DNA of 64,000 nucleotides from an uncultured SAR116 cluster alpha proteobacterium (lineage in GTDB: Bacteria > Pseudomonadota > Alphaproteobacteria > Puniceispirillales > Puniceispirillaceae). Where the stretch lies: positions 1 to 64,000 of the forward strand of contig CACJUX010000004.1 in assembly GCA_902596655.1 (NCBI GenBank), in the 5' to 3' direction. The position numbers were made by a program, and so were the translations under genes. Positions 25,287-34,164 of the stretch are shown in pieces. Below the pieces are notes generated by a model. It ran no database searches. It saw nothing but the letters and a program-made list of their open reading frames with translations, and was not told where the DNA came from. Numbering within the stretch: the stretch's first letter is position 1; the number at the start of each line of letters is the position of its first letter.

Positions 25287-26174
25287 ATGGCCGATTCAAA
25301 ACCGCGTAAAAAGGTAACATACAAAACACTGTTAAAAAAAATGGAAGCTGGAGAGCCTATTACGCAGCTTGCAGCTTATGATTATCGGACTGCCGTTGTT
25401 GCTGATCGCTTAGGCATGGATATTCTCTGCGTTTCTGACACTGGCGGCATGATCTTATTCGGGCATCAAAGTACAACCTCTGTAAGTTTTGATGAGGTTA
25501 TGATGATGTCAAAGGCAATCGACAGAGGCTCGCAATATGGCCTGAGAATGGTTGACATGCCCTATTGGAGCTTTCATGTCTCGAAAGAGCAGGCTGTGGA
25601 AAATGCTGGCCGTTTTGTTCACGAAGCCAATGCCGAGGTCATGAAATGTGAGGGCAACCGTCACCACGTTCCTGCCATCGAAGCCATTGTAAGTGCGGGC
25701 ATCCCAGTTCAAGGCCACATTGGCATAACCCCAATGCGTATGCCGCAGCTTGGAGGTTTTGTAGCCCAGGGCAAAACTGCAGATCGAGCCAAGGAATTAA
25801 TAGATGATGCAAAGGCAATGTATGACGCTGGTTGTTTCTCAATTCTCTGCGAAGTTACAACATCAGAGGTCGCGGAATATCTGGCAGAAATCTTACCTGT
25901 TCCTGTTATCAGCCTTGGCGCTGGTAATTGTGCGGATGGAGTGCATATAATCTCCTCGGATCTGTTCCACCTATGGGAAGAACACGTGCCAAAACACTCG
26001 CGTATATACACGGACCTTATTCCAATCATGGAAGACGTGATTACGCGTTACATGGACGATGTCAAAACTCGAAATTATCCCGGACCTGAAAACACGATAA
26101 AAATGCCAGAAGACGAGTTGCGAAAATTTGCAAAAGATATGAAATGGGAACGCAAGCTTGACGAGTTAGGTTAA
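25287..26174 (+). CDS. PanB paralogue: methylene-THF-dependent ketoacid hydroxymethyltransferase family
   Basis: A 295-residue protein of the ketopantoate hydroxymethyltransferase family. All expected active-site positions are kept: metal-ligand Asp residues in CVSDTGG and MVDMPY, Lys/Glu in MKCEGN, and the catalytic-type Glu in LCEVTT. It diverges from typical PanB in the loops (GHQSTTSVSFDEVMMM instead of GHDSTLPVT), has a longer C-terminus, and is not near panC. Placed between a sulfonate-type exporter and formate-THF ligase, it could move a C1 unit between methylene-THF and a keto acid other than ketoisovalerate. A simple relocated panB remains possible. A strong GGGAGGA ribosome site precedes it. 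Confidence 0.75.
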   Translation: MADSKPRKKVTYKTLLKKMEAGEPITQLAAYDYRTAVVADRLGMDILCVSDTGGMILFGHQSTTSVSFDEVMMMSKAIDRGSQYGLRMVDMPYWSFHVSKEQAVENAGRFVHEANAEVMKCEGNRHHVPAIEAIVSAGIPVQGHIGITPMRMPQLGGFVAQGKTADRAKELIDDAKAMYDAGCFSILCEVTTSEVAEYLAEILPVPVISLGAGNCADGVHIISSDLFHLWEEHVPKHSRIYTDLIPIMEDVITRYMDDVKTRNYPGPENTIKMPEDELRKFAKDMKWERKLDELG

Positions 26175-26216
26175 CTATAAGTGCTATCCTTCTCGTCCGA
26201 AACATCTTCCGTTTTT

Positions 26217-26253
26217 GGATAAGGAAAATCTATCAAAAAGGTTTTTCTTATCC
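26217..26253 (+). other. Hairpin upstream of formate-THF ligase
   Basis: Near-perfect 12-base arms (26217-26228 and 26242-26253) enclose a 13-base loop, 43 bases after the PanB-like stop and 52 before the fhs ATG. There is no T run directly after it. It may limit readthrough or stabilise the fhs mRNA. It does not match any riboswitch I know. Confidence 0.4.
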
Positions 26254-26305
26254 GAGACCCATTAACAAAAAAATTTTACCTTAATTTTGCTTAGAGACTA
26301 AAGCC

Positions 26306-27982
26306 ATGAGTTACAAATCAGACATTGAGATTGCGCGCGAAGCGGATATTTTACCAATCCAGCAGATCGGGGCAAAACTTAGTATTCCAGAGAAAGATCT
26401 GCTGCCATTCGGTCATGACAAAGCAAAAATTTCTGCCGAGTTTATCAAGGCGCAGCGCAATGGCAAGGATGGTAAGCTAATTCTCGTAACAGCAATCAAC
26501 CCCACCCCCGCTGGTGAGGGTAAGACAACGACCACAGTCGGTCTTGGCGACGGTCTCAACGCATTAGGCAAAAAAGCCATGATCTGTATACGTGAGGCTT
26601 CGCTTGGCCCCTGTTTTGGGATGAAGGGTGGTGCGGCTGGCGGTGGGTATGCCCAAGTTGTGCCGATGGAGGAGATGAACCTGCACTTCACGGGTGATTT
26701 TCACGCTATCACCTCAGCGCACAATCTGCTCTCTGCGATGATTGATAATCACATCTATTGGGGCAATGAGCTGGAAATTGACCAGCGCCGTGTTACATGG
26801 CGTCGTGTTGTCGATATGAACGATCGAGCGTTGCGCGACATAGTCACAAGCCTTGGCGGCGTTTCAAACGGATTTCCGCGGCAGGCAGGTTTTGATATCA
26901 CGGTTGCCTCTGAGGTTATGGCTATTCTCTGCCTTGCACTGGACATTGAGGATTTACAAAAACGTCTTGGCAACATAATTGTTGCATATCGCCGTGACCG
27001 CAGTCCGGTCTATTGCCGCGATATCAAAGCGGATGGGGCGATGACGGTTTTGCTCAGTCAGGCGATGCAGCCAAATCTGGTGCAGACGCTTGAAAACAAC
27101 CCTGCCTTTGTTCATGGTGGACCCTTTGCCAATATCGCACATGGCTGTAATTCCGTTGTGGCCACGACGACGGCTTTGAAGCTCGCCAATTATGTTGTCA
27201 CCGAGGCTGGCTTTGGTGCCGACCTGGGCGCTGAGAAATTCATGAATATTAAGTGTCGTAAGGCTGGGATTGCCCCCAGCGTCATTGTTCTGGTGGCAAC
27301 GGTGCGGGCAATGAAGATGAATGGTGGTGTAGCCAAGGCTGACCTTGGTATGGAGAATATTGATGCGGTGCAGGCGGGTTGTCCAAACCTTGGTCGCCAT
27401 ATTGAAAACATGAAATCATTTGGTGTCCCAGTAGTGGTCGCAGTGAATCATTTTGTTACTGACACAGATGCCGAAGTTGAGACGCTGCAGAACTATGTAG
27501 CCGAACAGGGCTCAGAGGCGATTGTCTCGCGTCATTGGGAGAACGGCTCCAAAGGGGCGTTGGAACTAGCGACCCGTGTGGCTGAGGTCGCCGATGCAGA
27601 TATGGCAAATTTTGCGCCAATCTATCCAGATGATATGCCTCTTCTTGAAAAAATTGAGGCAATCTCTAAACAGATATACCGTGCCGATGAGGTGATTGCT
27701 GATCAAAAAATTCGTGATCAACTCAAACAATGGGAAGATCAAGGATATGGCAATCTGCCCGTCTGCATGGCAAAGACTCAGTACAGCTTCAGCACGGATC
27801 CGACATTGCGTGGAGCGCCAACAGGTCATAGCGTTCCTATTCGTGAGGTTAGATTGTCTGCTGGAGCCGGCTTTATTGTCGCCATCTGTGGTGAAATCAT
27901 GACGATGCCCGGTTTGCCACGTGTCCCCTCTGCTGAGGCTATTATGCTCAACGATCAAGGTCAGATTGAGGGGTTATTCTAG
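26306..27982 (+). CDS. fhs: Formate-tetrahydrofolate ligase
   Basis: 558 residues, full family length. It shows the P-loop-like ATP site [15 protein letters not shown], the [23 protein letters not shown] block and the C-terminal [11 protein letters not shown]. It joins formate to THF using ATP, feeding formyl-THF to purines or, in reverse, releasing formate. With formate dehydrogenase 1.6 kb downstream, the cell can split formate between assimilation and oxidation. Base composition is closer to the GC-richer genes to the right than to the AT-rich genes to the left. Confidence 0.97.
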   Translation: MSYKSDIEIAREADILPIQQIGAKLSIPEKDLLPFGHDKAKISAEFIKAQRNGKDGKLILVTAINPTPAGEGKTTTTVGLGDGLNALGKKAMICIREASLGPCFGMKGGAAGGGYAQVVPMEEMNLHFTGDFHAITSAHNLLSAMIDNHIYWGNELEIDQRRVTWRRVVDMNDRALRDIVTSLGGVSNGFPRQAGFDITVASEVMAILCLALDIEDLQKRLGNIIVAYRRDRSPVYCRDIKADGAMTVLLSQAMQPNLVQTLENNPAFVHGGPFANIAHGCNSVVATTTALKLANYVVTEAGFGADLGAEKFMNIKCRKAGIAPSVIVLVATVRAMKMNGGVAKADLGMENIDAVQAGCPNLGRHIENMKSFGVPVVVAVNHFVTDTDAEVETLQNYVAEQGSEAIVSRHWENGSKGALELATRVAEVADADMANFAPIYPDDMPLLEKIEAISKQIYRADEVIADQKIRDQLKQWEDQGYGNLPVCMAKTQYSFSTDPTLRGAPTGHSVPIREVRLSAGAGFIVAICGEIMTMPGLPRVPSAEAIMLNDQGQIEGLF

Positions 27983-28114
27983 CCATGGTTGGTAGTGGCA
28001 TTATTACCATGCCAGTGCTGCCGATAAATATTAAAGCCCAGGCATTATTTAAGTCAGTCAGACAAATTGAAAATGAAAACACTAGGGGCTGGGGGTAATG
28101 CTCCAAACTAAAAA

Positions 28115-29119
28115 ATGAAAAATATAAAAAGCCTTCCGGAGCTATTTACTCTAATCGTAGCAACCGTTGCTTGTTATTTATTTATTGAGACACAGATCAA
28201 TTTGTCATCGCTGGATTCCATAGGCGACCTTTCAAGTATAGATCTTATTGTACTTTCATTTCTGTTAAGTGTTCTTATCGCAGTTATTGCTGTGATAGCT
28301 GGTGTGGGTGGCGGGGTTATATTCACACCTATTTTACTAGCATTTACTTCAATCGATACTTTGATAATTCGATCGACTGGCCTTGTCGTTGCAATGTTCA
28401 GTGGTCTTGTATCTACAGGCCCCTTAATGCGAAAAGGTTTAGCAGACGTAAAACTTGTATTTTTAGGGGCCCTTCCCATTATCGTCGGAGGTATGCTTGG
28501 CTCTCTGTCTGCGATATATCTAGCCAAACACCTTGGTGAAACCTCAGACGCTATAGTAAGGCTTTTACTTGGCCTTTTACTTATCTTCATTGCTGTCATG
28601 TTCATCTTTAGCGGCAAAAACATGGAATACCCTGCCGCGCGACCAAAAGATAGCCTTGCGATGAGACTTAAGCTTCGTCACAGCTACTGGGAAGACTCAT
28701 TGAAATCTACCATTAGTTATAAAGCCATCCACATCAAAATGGCCGTGTTTCTCTTCCTAGTTGTTGGTTTTACCGGTGGTTTTTTTGGGCTTGGCGGCGG
28801 TTGGGCTGTGGTGCCCGTGCTCAATTTGGTTATGAGTATACCACTCAAAGTATCCACAGCCTCCAGCGGTGTTCTACTTGCACTTGGAAACGCCGCAGCT
28901 ATTTGGCCCTATATCAATGCAGGGGCATTAATTGGGGTGGTCGCAGCACCATGGATGCTTGGTCAAGTTGTTGGAGGAATCATCGGTGCGCATATTTTAG
29001 CGTCAGTAAAGGCCTCAATCGTTCGAAACATTCTTATCACCATGCTTTTGGCTTCAAGCTTAAAGTTAATTGGCAGAGGACTTGAGACGCTCCTTGGCGT
29101 TGAAATACCCATAATCTAA
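28115..29119 (+). CDS. TauE/SafE-family permease 2
   Basis: A 334-residue membrane protein with the TauE repeat motifs AVIAGVGGGVIFTPILL and GGFFGLGGGWAVVPVLN and about nine helices. It is longer than the first copy because of an extra cytoplasmic loop (residues ~170-205, SGKNMEYPAARPKD...). It starts 132 bases after fhs and is followed after 9 bases by a small membrane gene, forming an exporter pair. An anion such as sulfite is likely but not provable here. Confidence 0.88.
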   Translation: MKNIKSLPELFTLIVATVACYLFIETQINLSSLDSIGDLSSIDLIVLSFLLSVLIAVIAVIAGVGGGVIFTPILLAFTSIDTLIIRSTGLVVAMFSGLVSTGPLMRKGLADVKLVFLGALPIIVGGMLGSLSAIYLAKHLGETSDAIVRLLLGLLLIFIAVMFIFSGKNMEYPAARPKDSLAMRLKLRHSYWEDSLKSTISYKAIHIKMAVFLFLVVGFTGGFFGLGGGWAVVPVLNLVMSIPLKVSTASSGVLLALGNAAAIWPYINAGALIGVVAAPWMLGQVVGGIIGAHILASVKASIVRNILITMLLASSLKLIGRGLETLLGVEIPII

Positions 29120-29128
29120 GGAAATAAA

Positions 29129-29557
29129 ATGAGAGACCCCAGAAAACATCCAGTTCCAATATCAGGCGTGGTCTATGGTGAGATTATCTACTGGCTGACG
29201 GTTGGCTCGTCCTTTGTTGTTCTTTTAGGCACTATTATTAGTTTTATTGAAACTCAATCTTTGGTCTCGTCAGCCTACATACTCAAATCTGTTCTTACTG
29301 GTAAAAATGTTGAAGAAATTTGGCTCGGTTCAGATATAAGTCAAATTCCGGACATAAAGTTTTACATAACGACATTTAACTTTGGTGAAAGTATAACCAT
29401 TCTAGGAATAGCGTTCGGAGTATTCAGTGTAATTCCTGCAGTTTTCTGTGCTTCATATTTTTTGTGGCGTTCAAGAAATCCTATATTTGCAATATCTGCA
29501 GTATTTGCCGGCATTATCACAATATGCTCCATGCTTGCAGGTGTGCTTTGGGCATAA
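29129..29557 (+). CDS. Small membrane protein paired with TauE/SafE permease
   Basis: A 142-residue protein with three to four hydrophobic helices (about 22-40, 85-110, 120-141). It has a good ribosome site (AAGGAAAT) and sits 9 bases after the TauE gene. Small proteins of the DUF1634 kind are often encoded next to TauE/SafE permeases. This one fits in size, topology and place, but I cannot confirm the family by eye. It probably works with the upstream exporter. Confidence 0.6.
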   Translation: MRDPRKHPVPISGVVYGEIIYWLTVGSSFVVLLGTIISFIETQSLVSSAYILKSVLTGKNVEEIWLGSDISQIPDIKFYITTFNFGESITILGIAFGVFSVIPAVFCASYFLWRSRNPIFAISAVFAGIITICSMLAGVLWA

Positions 29558-29601
29558 CAATTGTCTAGGGCATTTTTGTAGAAGAGAGGTAGCTTTATCA
29601 A

Positions 29602-31311
29602 ATGAATGAAATGCACCCGATGGGGGACCGCCAGCAGGGCCATAAATCAAGTCGTGGTAAGGGGAATTATAAGCCCAAGGGTCGGATGCTTGACCCCAGC
29701 GCGCTAACCGAGTTGCAAAGTCTGCTTGGCGAGATTACACCCCAGCGCGACATGCTGATTGAGTATCTGCACGTCATTCAGGATGCGCATAGCCATCTTT
29801 CAGCCCGACACCTTGCCGCGCTGGCACATCTGATGCGCCTGCCAATGGCTGAAATCTGGGAAGTTGCCAGTTTCTATGACCATTTCGATTTGGTTCGAGA
29901 GGGTGAAACTGCGCCTGCGGCCTGCACCGTGCGAGTCTGCACATCGCTGTCCTGCATGATGGCTGGTGGTGAGAAGCTGCTCGAAAAGCTGCAACCCTAT
30001 GCCAGCCAGAGCGTAAGATTTGTCGCCGCCCCCTGTATTGGCGCTTGCGACAAAGCACCAGCCGCGGCGGTTGGCCATCAGCTCGTCGAACATGCCAGCT
30101 TTGATGAGCTAAAGGCTGTGCGCGAGGCAAGACACGCTGCAATTCCCCAGGATGCAATAGATTTTGATACCTATTGCGCCAATGGCGGCTATCAGACACT
30201 GAAAGGCATTCTGGACGGCACACACAGCCGTGAGGAGATTCTGGGCATCATGGACAAGGCGGCGTTGCGCGGCCTTGGCGGCGCTGGATTTCCCACAGGG
30301 CGCAAATGGCGCATCGTTGGGGATCAGGCTGGCCCGCGATTGATGGCGGTGAATGGCGATGAAGGTGAGCCCGGAACCTTCAAGGACCGGCTGTACTTGT
30401 CAGGCGATCCACACCGGATGATAGAGGGTGTCCTGATTGCCGCGCATGTTGTTGATGTCGATGCCTGTTATATCTATATGCGCGATGAGTATCCAGAAGT
30501 CATTGCGCTGTTACGCCGTGAGATTGCCCTGGTCAAGGCCGCGGGTCTGGCGGATCATGTGCAGCTGCATCTGCGGCGCGGTGCCGGTGCCTACATTTGT
30601 GGTGAAGAATCGGCGATGATTGAATCCATCGAGGGCAAGCGCGGCCTGCCGCGACACCGCCCCCCTTATGTGGCGGAGAAGGGTATTTTTGACCGGCCAA
30701 CGCTGGTGAACAATGTCGAAACCCTGCATTGGGTGCGTGACATTATCGAAAATGGTGCCGACTGGTTTAATGCACAGGGCAAGGATAACCATCCAGGACC
30801 GCGCAGTTATTCGGTTTCCGGTCGCGTGGCCAAACCGGGCGTGATTGTCGCGCCGGCTGGGTCCAGCGTCAGGGACCTCATTGAGCTGTGCGGCGGCATG
30901 GCCGATGGGCATGACTTCAAGGGCTACCTACCCGGCGGCGCATCAGGCGGTATTCTGCCGGCTAACAAGGGTGATATCCCGCTTGATTTTGGCGGACCAC
31001 TTGCCGAAGAGGGCTGTTTTGTCGGCTCGCACGCGGTGGTGGTGCTGTCAGACAAGGATAATATGTGGGATGCGGCAAAAAATCTGATGCAGTTCTTTGC
31101 CCATGAGAGCTGCGGCCAGTGCACACCTTGTCGCAATGGCACGGCCAAAGCGGTGATGCTAATGCATTCAGAAGCACCGGATATCAGTCTGCTAGATGAA
31201 TTGTCGGTAGCAATGGCGGATGCCAGCATCTGTGGCCTTGGACAGGCGGCATCGAACCCGTTGACCAGCGTAATGAAACATTTTCCAGAAGATATTGGTG
31301 GAACAAAATAG
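29602..31311 (+). CDS. fdhB: NAD-dependent formate dehydrogenase, NuoE-NuoF fused subunit
   Basis: A 569-residue fusion. The first ~180 residues are a NuoE-like thioredoxin-fold [2Fe-2S] domain with CTSLSC and CIGAC ligands. The rest is NuoF-like with the FMN/NADH site (GLGGAGFPTGRKW, YICGEESAMIES) and the [4Fe-4S] motif SCGQCTPCRNGT. It takes electrons from the catalytic subunit and reduces NAD+. The sequence is visibly GC-richer than its left neighbours. It is separated from fdhA by 77 bases. Confidence 0.93.
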   Translation: MNEMHPMGDRQQGHKSSRGKGNYKPKGRMLDPSALTELQSLLGEITPQRDMLIEYLHVIQDAHSHLSARHLAALAHLMRLPMAEIWEVASFYDHFDLVREGETAPAACTVRVCTSLSCMMAGGEKLLEKLQPYASQSVRFVAAPCIGACDKAPAAAVGHQLVEHASFDELKAVREARHAAIPQDAIDFDTYCANGGYQTLKGILDGTHSREEILGIMDKAALRGLGGAGFPTGRKWRIVGDQAGPRLMAVNGDEGEPGTFKDRLYLSGDPHRMIEGVLIAAHVVDVDACYIYMRDEYPEVIALLRREIALVKAAGLADHVQLHLRRGAGAYICGEESAMIESIEGKRGLPRHRPPYVAEKGIFDRPTLVNNVETLHWVRDIIENGADWFNAQGKDNHPGPRSYSVSGRVAKPGVIVAPAGSSVRDLIELCGGMADGHDFKGYLPGGASGGILPANKGDIPLDFGGPLAEEGCFVGSHAVVVLSDKDNMWDAAKNLMQFFAHESCGQCTPCRNGTAKAVMLMHSEAPDISLLDELSVAMADASICGLGQAASNPLTSVMKHFPEDIGGTK

Positions 31312-31388
31312 CTGATGAAAAATATACTATAGCTATGAAAAATCTATTGCGACTTTGAAAAACAAAATTACAGAGTTATCGTAAACTC

Positions 31389-34160
31389 ATGAGAAATTCA
31401 GGTAAAATCAGTTTCACGCTTGATGGCAGGGAAGTCACTGCCGAGAATGGTGAGACCATCTGGCATGCGGCGGCCCGGCTTGGCATCGACATTCCGCATC
31501 TTTGCTACAAGGATAATGCCAGCTACCGGCCCGACGGCAACTGCCGCGCCTGTATGGTCGAGATCGAGGGCGAGAGGGTGCTAGCGGCATCCTGTATCCG
31601 TACCCCAAGTGAAGGCATGATTGTCAGCAGCCAGTCACACCGGGCGACAACAGCCCGCAAGATGGTTATGGAACTGCTGGTCTCGGACCAGCCGGACCGT
31701 GAGGTGGCGCATGACCCCTCCTCCGAACTGTGGAAATATGCAGCCGAGCAGGACGTTGAGACAGGCCGTTTTCCGCCTAAATTCTCGCCAGAACCCGATA
31801 GCAGCCATCCAGCCATCGCGGTGAATATGGATGCCTGCATCCAGTGTGGACTTTGCGTCAGGGCATGCCGTGAGGTGCAGGTCAATGATGTGATCGGCCT
31901 TGCCGGCCGCGGTGCTGACGCGCATATCGTGTTTGATTTTGGCGATGATATGGGGACCAGCACCTGCGTTGGCTGCGGCGAATGTGTTCAAGCCTGCCCG
32001 ACCGGCGCGTTGATGCCGAAAACACTGCTTGATGACGAGCAGAAGCTGGCCATCACACCGGACCGACATGTGGACTCGGTATGCCCCTATTGCGGGGTTG
32101 GATGCCAGCTGACCTTTTCGGTCAAGGATGAGGCGATCGTTGCCGTCTCTGGACGCGAGGGACCGGCAAACAAGGGCCGTCTGTGCGTCAAGGGGCGCTA
32201 TGGCTTTGATTACATCGCCAACCCGGAACGGCTCGTAACGCCGCTGATCCGGCGCGAGGATGTGCCAAAATCGGCGTCCCTGCCCTTTGATCCAGCCAAA
32301 CCGCTGACGCATTTCCGCGAGGCAGGATGGGAAGAGGCGCTCGATCTGGCCGCTGGCCGTCTGGCGGCGATCCGCGACACGCACGGGCCAGCCGCAATGT
32401 CAGGCTTTGGATCAGCGAAGGGCAGCAATGAGGAGGCCTATCTCGTGCAAAAGCTGGTCCGGGCCGGCTTTGGCACCAACAATGTCGACCACTGCACACG
32501 GCTTTGCCATGCGTCATCGGTAGCAGCGCTGCTGGAGAATATCGGCTCCGGTGCGGTCACCGCATCCTTTTCCGAATGCCGCAATGCTGAGGCGATCATC
32601 GTTATCGGCGCCAACCCAACGGTCAATCATCCCGTCGCCGCAACTTTCATCAAGAACGCCGCGCAGCGTGGTGCGCGGCTGTATGTGATGGACCCGCGTG
32701 GCCAGCATCTCGACCGTTATGCAACACATTCGCTCAATTTCATCCCGGGAAGCGATGTTGCGCTACTGAATGCGATGATCAATGTGATCATCAGCGAGGA
32801 GCTGTATGACGCTAACTACGTGCGTGATCACACCGAAGGCTTTGCCGAGCTGAAGAAACGCACCCACAGCACAACGCCAGAGGCAATGGCTCCCATCTGT
32901 GGAATTGAACCTGCGGTGATCCGCGATGTAGCGCACGGCTATGCAAGTGCTAGAGGAGCAATGATTTTCTGGGGAATGGGAATCTCGCAGCACACGCATG
33001 GAACCGATAACTCGCGTTGTCTGATCTCATTAGCTCTATTAACCGGCAATGTTGGCAAGGCGGGATCGGGTCTACACCCACTACGTGGCCAAAATAATGT
33101 CCAGGGCACTTCAGATGCTGGCCTAATCCCAATGTTCTTTCCTGATTACAAGCCTGTTGGTGATGATGAGATTCGAAAAAAATATGAAGAGTTATGGGAA
33201 ACCAAGCTTGATCCCAATAAAGGCCTAACTGTCGTTGAGATTACCGATGCAGCGTATGAAGGCAAAATCAAGGCGATGTATATCATGGGTGAGAACCCAG
33301 CAATGTCTGATCCCAATCAAGCTCACGCCCGTGCAGCCTTAGCAAATCTGGAAATTCTGGTTGTACAGGATATCTTCATGACCGAAACAGCAGCCTTTGC
33401 AGATGTGATCCTGCCTGCCTCGGCCTTTCCCGAGAAGGACGGCACCTTCACCAACACCGACAGACGTGTACAGATGGGCCGGCAGGCCGTCGCCCCTCCG
33501 GGCGAGGCAAGACAGGATTGGTGGATCATTCAGGAAATTGCAAACCGCATGGGACAAAGCTGGAACTACAGCCACGCACGCGATATCTTTGGTGAGATGC
33601 GACTGGTGATGCCATCACTAACTGGTATTTCCTGGGCCAGACTTGAAGCCGAGGGTGCAGTAACCTATCCCTGCGCAGACGAAACTAGCGAAGGTCAGGA
33701 CGTTATTTTTAGTGACGGCTTCCCAACACTAACTGGACGTGGCCGAATGACACCCGCAGACGTGCTACCCCCTAACGAGGCACCAGACGAGGCGTTTCCA
33801 ATTGTCCTAACAACGGGCCGCTTACTCGAACATTGGCACACCGGCTCAATGACACGCCGGGCAAGTGTGCTGGACGCGTTAGAACCAGAACCAGAAGTGC
33901 ATATGGCACCTGAAATATTGCAAAGCCTGCAAGTTAAAGCTGGCGATCTAGTTCGCGTAGTAACAAGGCGGGGCGAGATCGAACTTGCTGCCCGCATCGA
34001 TCCAAAACTGCCAAGTGGAATGATTTTTGTGCCCTTCTGCTTCTATGAAGCACCAGCAAATTACCTAACCAATCCAGCACTAGACCCTTATGGCAAGATT
34101 CCCGAACTGAAATTTGCCGCTGCTCGGGTCGAGGTCGTGCAAGAGGTTGCCGCAGAATAG
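31389..34160 (+). CDS. fdhA: Formate dehydrogenase catalytic alpha subunit
   Basis: 923 residues. An N-terminal NuoG-like ferredoxin domain (C39, C52, C55, C69) is followed by two [4Fe-4S] motifs, CIQCGLCVRAC and CVGCGECVQACP. The Mo-enzyme cluster motif CPYCGVGC and the active-site Cys-His in DHCTRLCHASS come next, then the MGD-binding C-terminus (TTGRLLEHWHTGSMTRR). Cysteine replaces selenocysteine as the molybdenum ligand. It oxidises formate to CO2 for NADH, closing the C1 route from FrmA/FghA. GC content falls noticeably inside the gene near 32.95 kb. Confidence 0.95.
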   Translation: MRNSGKISFTLDGREVTAENGETIWHAAARLGIDIPHLCYKDNASYRPDGNCRACMVEIEGERVLAASCIRTPSEGMIVSSQSHRATTARKMVMELLVSDQPDREVAHDPSSELWKYAAEQDVETGRFPPKFSPEPDSSHPAIAVNMDACIQCGLCVRACREVQVNDVIGLAGRGADAHIVFDFGDDMGTSTCVGCGECVQACPTGALMPKTLLDDEQKLAITPDRHVDSVCPYCGVGCQLTFSVKDEAIVAVSGREGPANKGRLCVKGRYGFDYIANPERLVTPLIRREDVPKSASLPFDPAKPLTHFREAGWEEALDLAAGRLAAIRDTHGPAAMSGFGSAKGSNEEAYLVQKLVRAGFGTNNVDHCTRLCHASSVAALLENIGSGAVTASFSECRNAEAIIVIGANPTVNHPVAATFIKNAAQRGARLYVMDPRGQHLDRYATHSLNFIPGSDVALLNAMINVIISEELYDANYVRDHTEGFAELKKRTHSTTPEAMAPICGIEPAVIRDVAHGYASARGAMIFWGMGISQHTHGTDNSRCLISLALLTGNVGKAGSGLHPLRGQNNVQGTSDAGLIPMFFPDYKPVGDDEIRKKYEELWETKLDPNKGLTVVEITDAAYEGKIKAMYIMGENPAMSDPNQAHARAALANLEILVVQDIFMTETAAFADVILPASAFPEKDGTFTNTDRRVQMGRQAVAPPGEARQDWWIIQEIANRMGQSWNYSHARDIFGEMRLVMPSLTGISWARLEAEGAVTYPCADETSEGQDVIFSDGFPTLTGRGRMTPADVLPPNEAPDEAFPIVLTTGRLLEHWHTGSMTRRASVLDALEPEPEVHMAPEILQSLQVKAGDLVRVVTRRGEIELAARIDPKLPSGMIFVPFCFYEAPANYLTNPALDPYGKIPELKFAAARVEVVQEVAAE

Positions 34161-34164
34161 CCTC

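Noticed and set aside
26217-26253. THF-type riboswitch ahead of fhs
   Set aside because: A simple long hairpin is present, but none of the conserved internal loops of known THF riboswitches can be seen.
27984-28097. 37-codon frame between fhs and the second TauE gene
   Set aside because: No ribosome site and no homology; probably chance.
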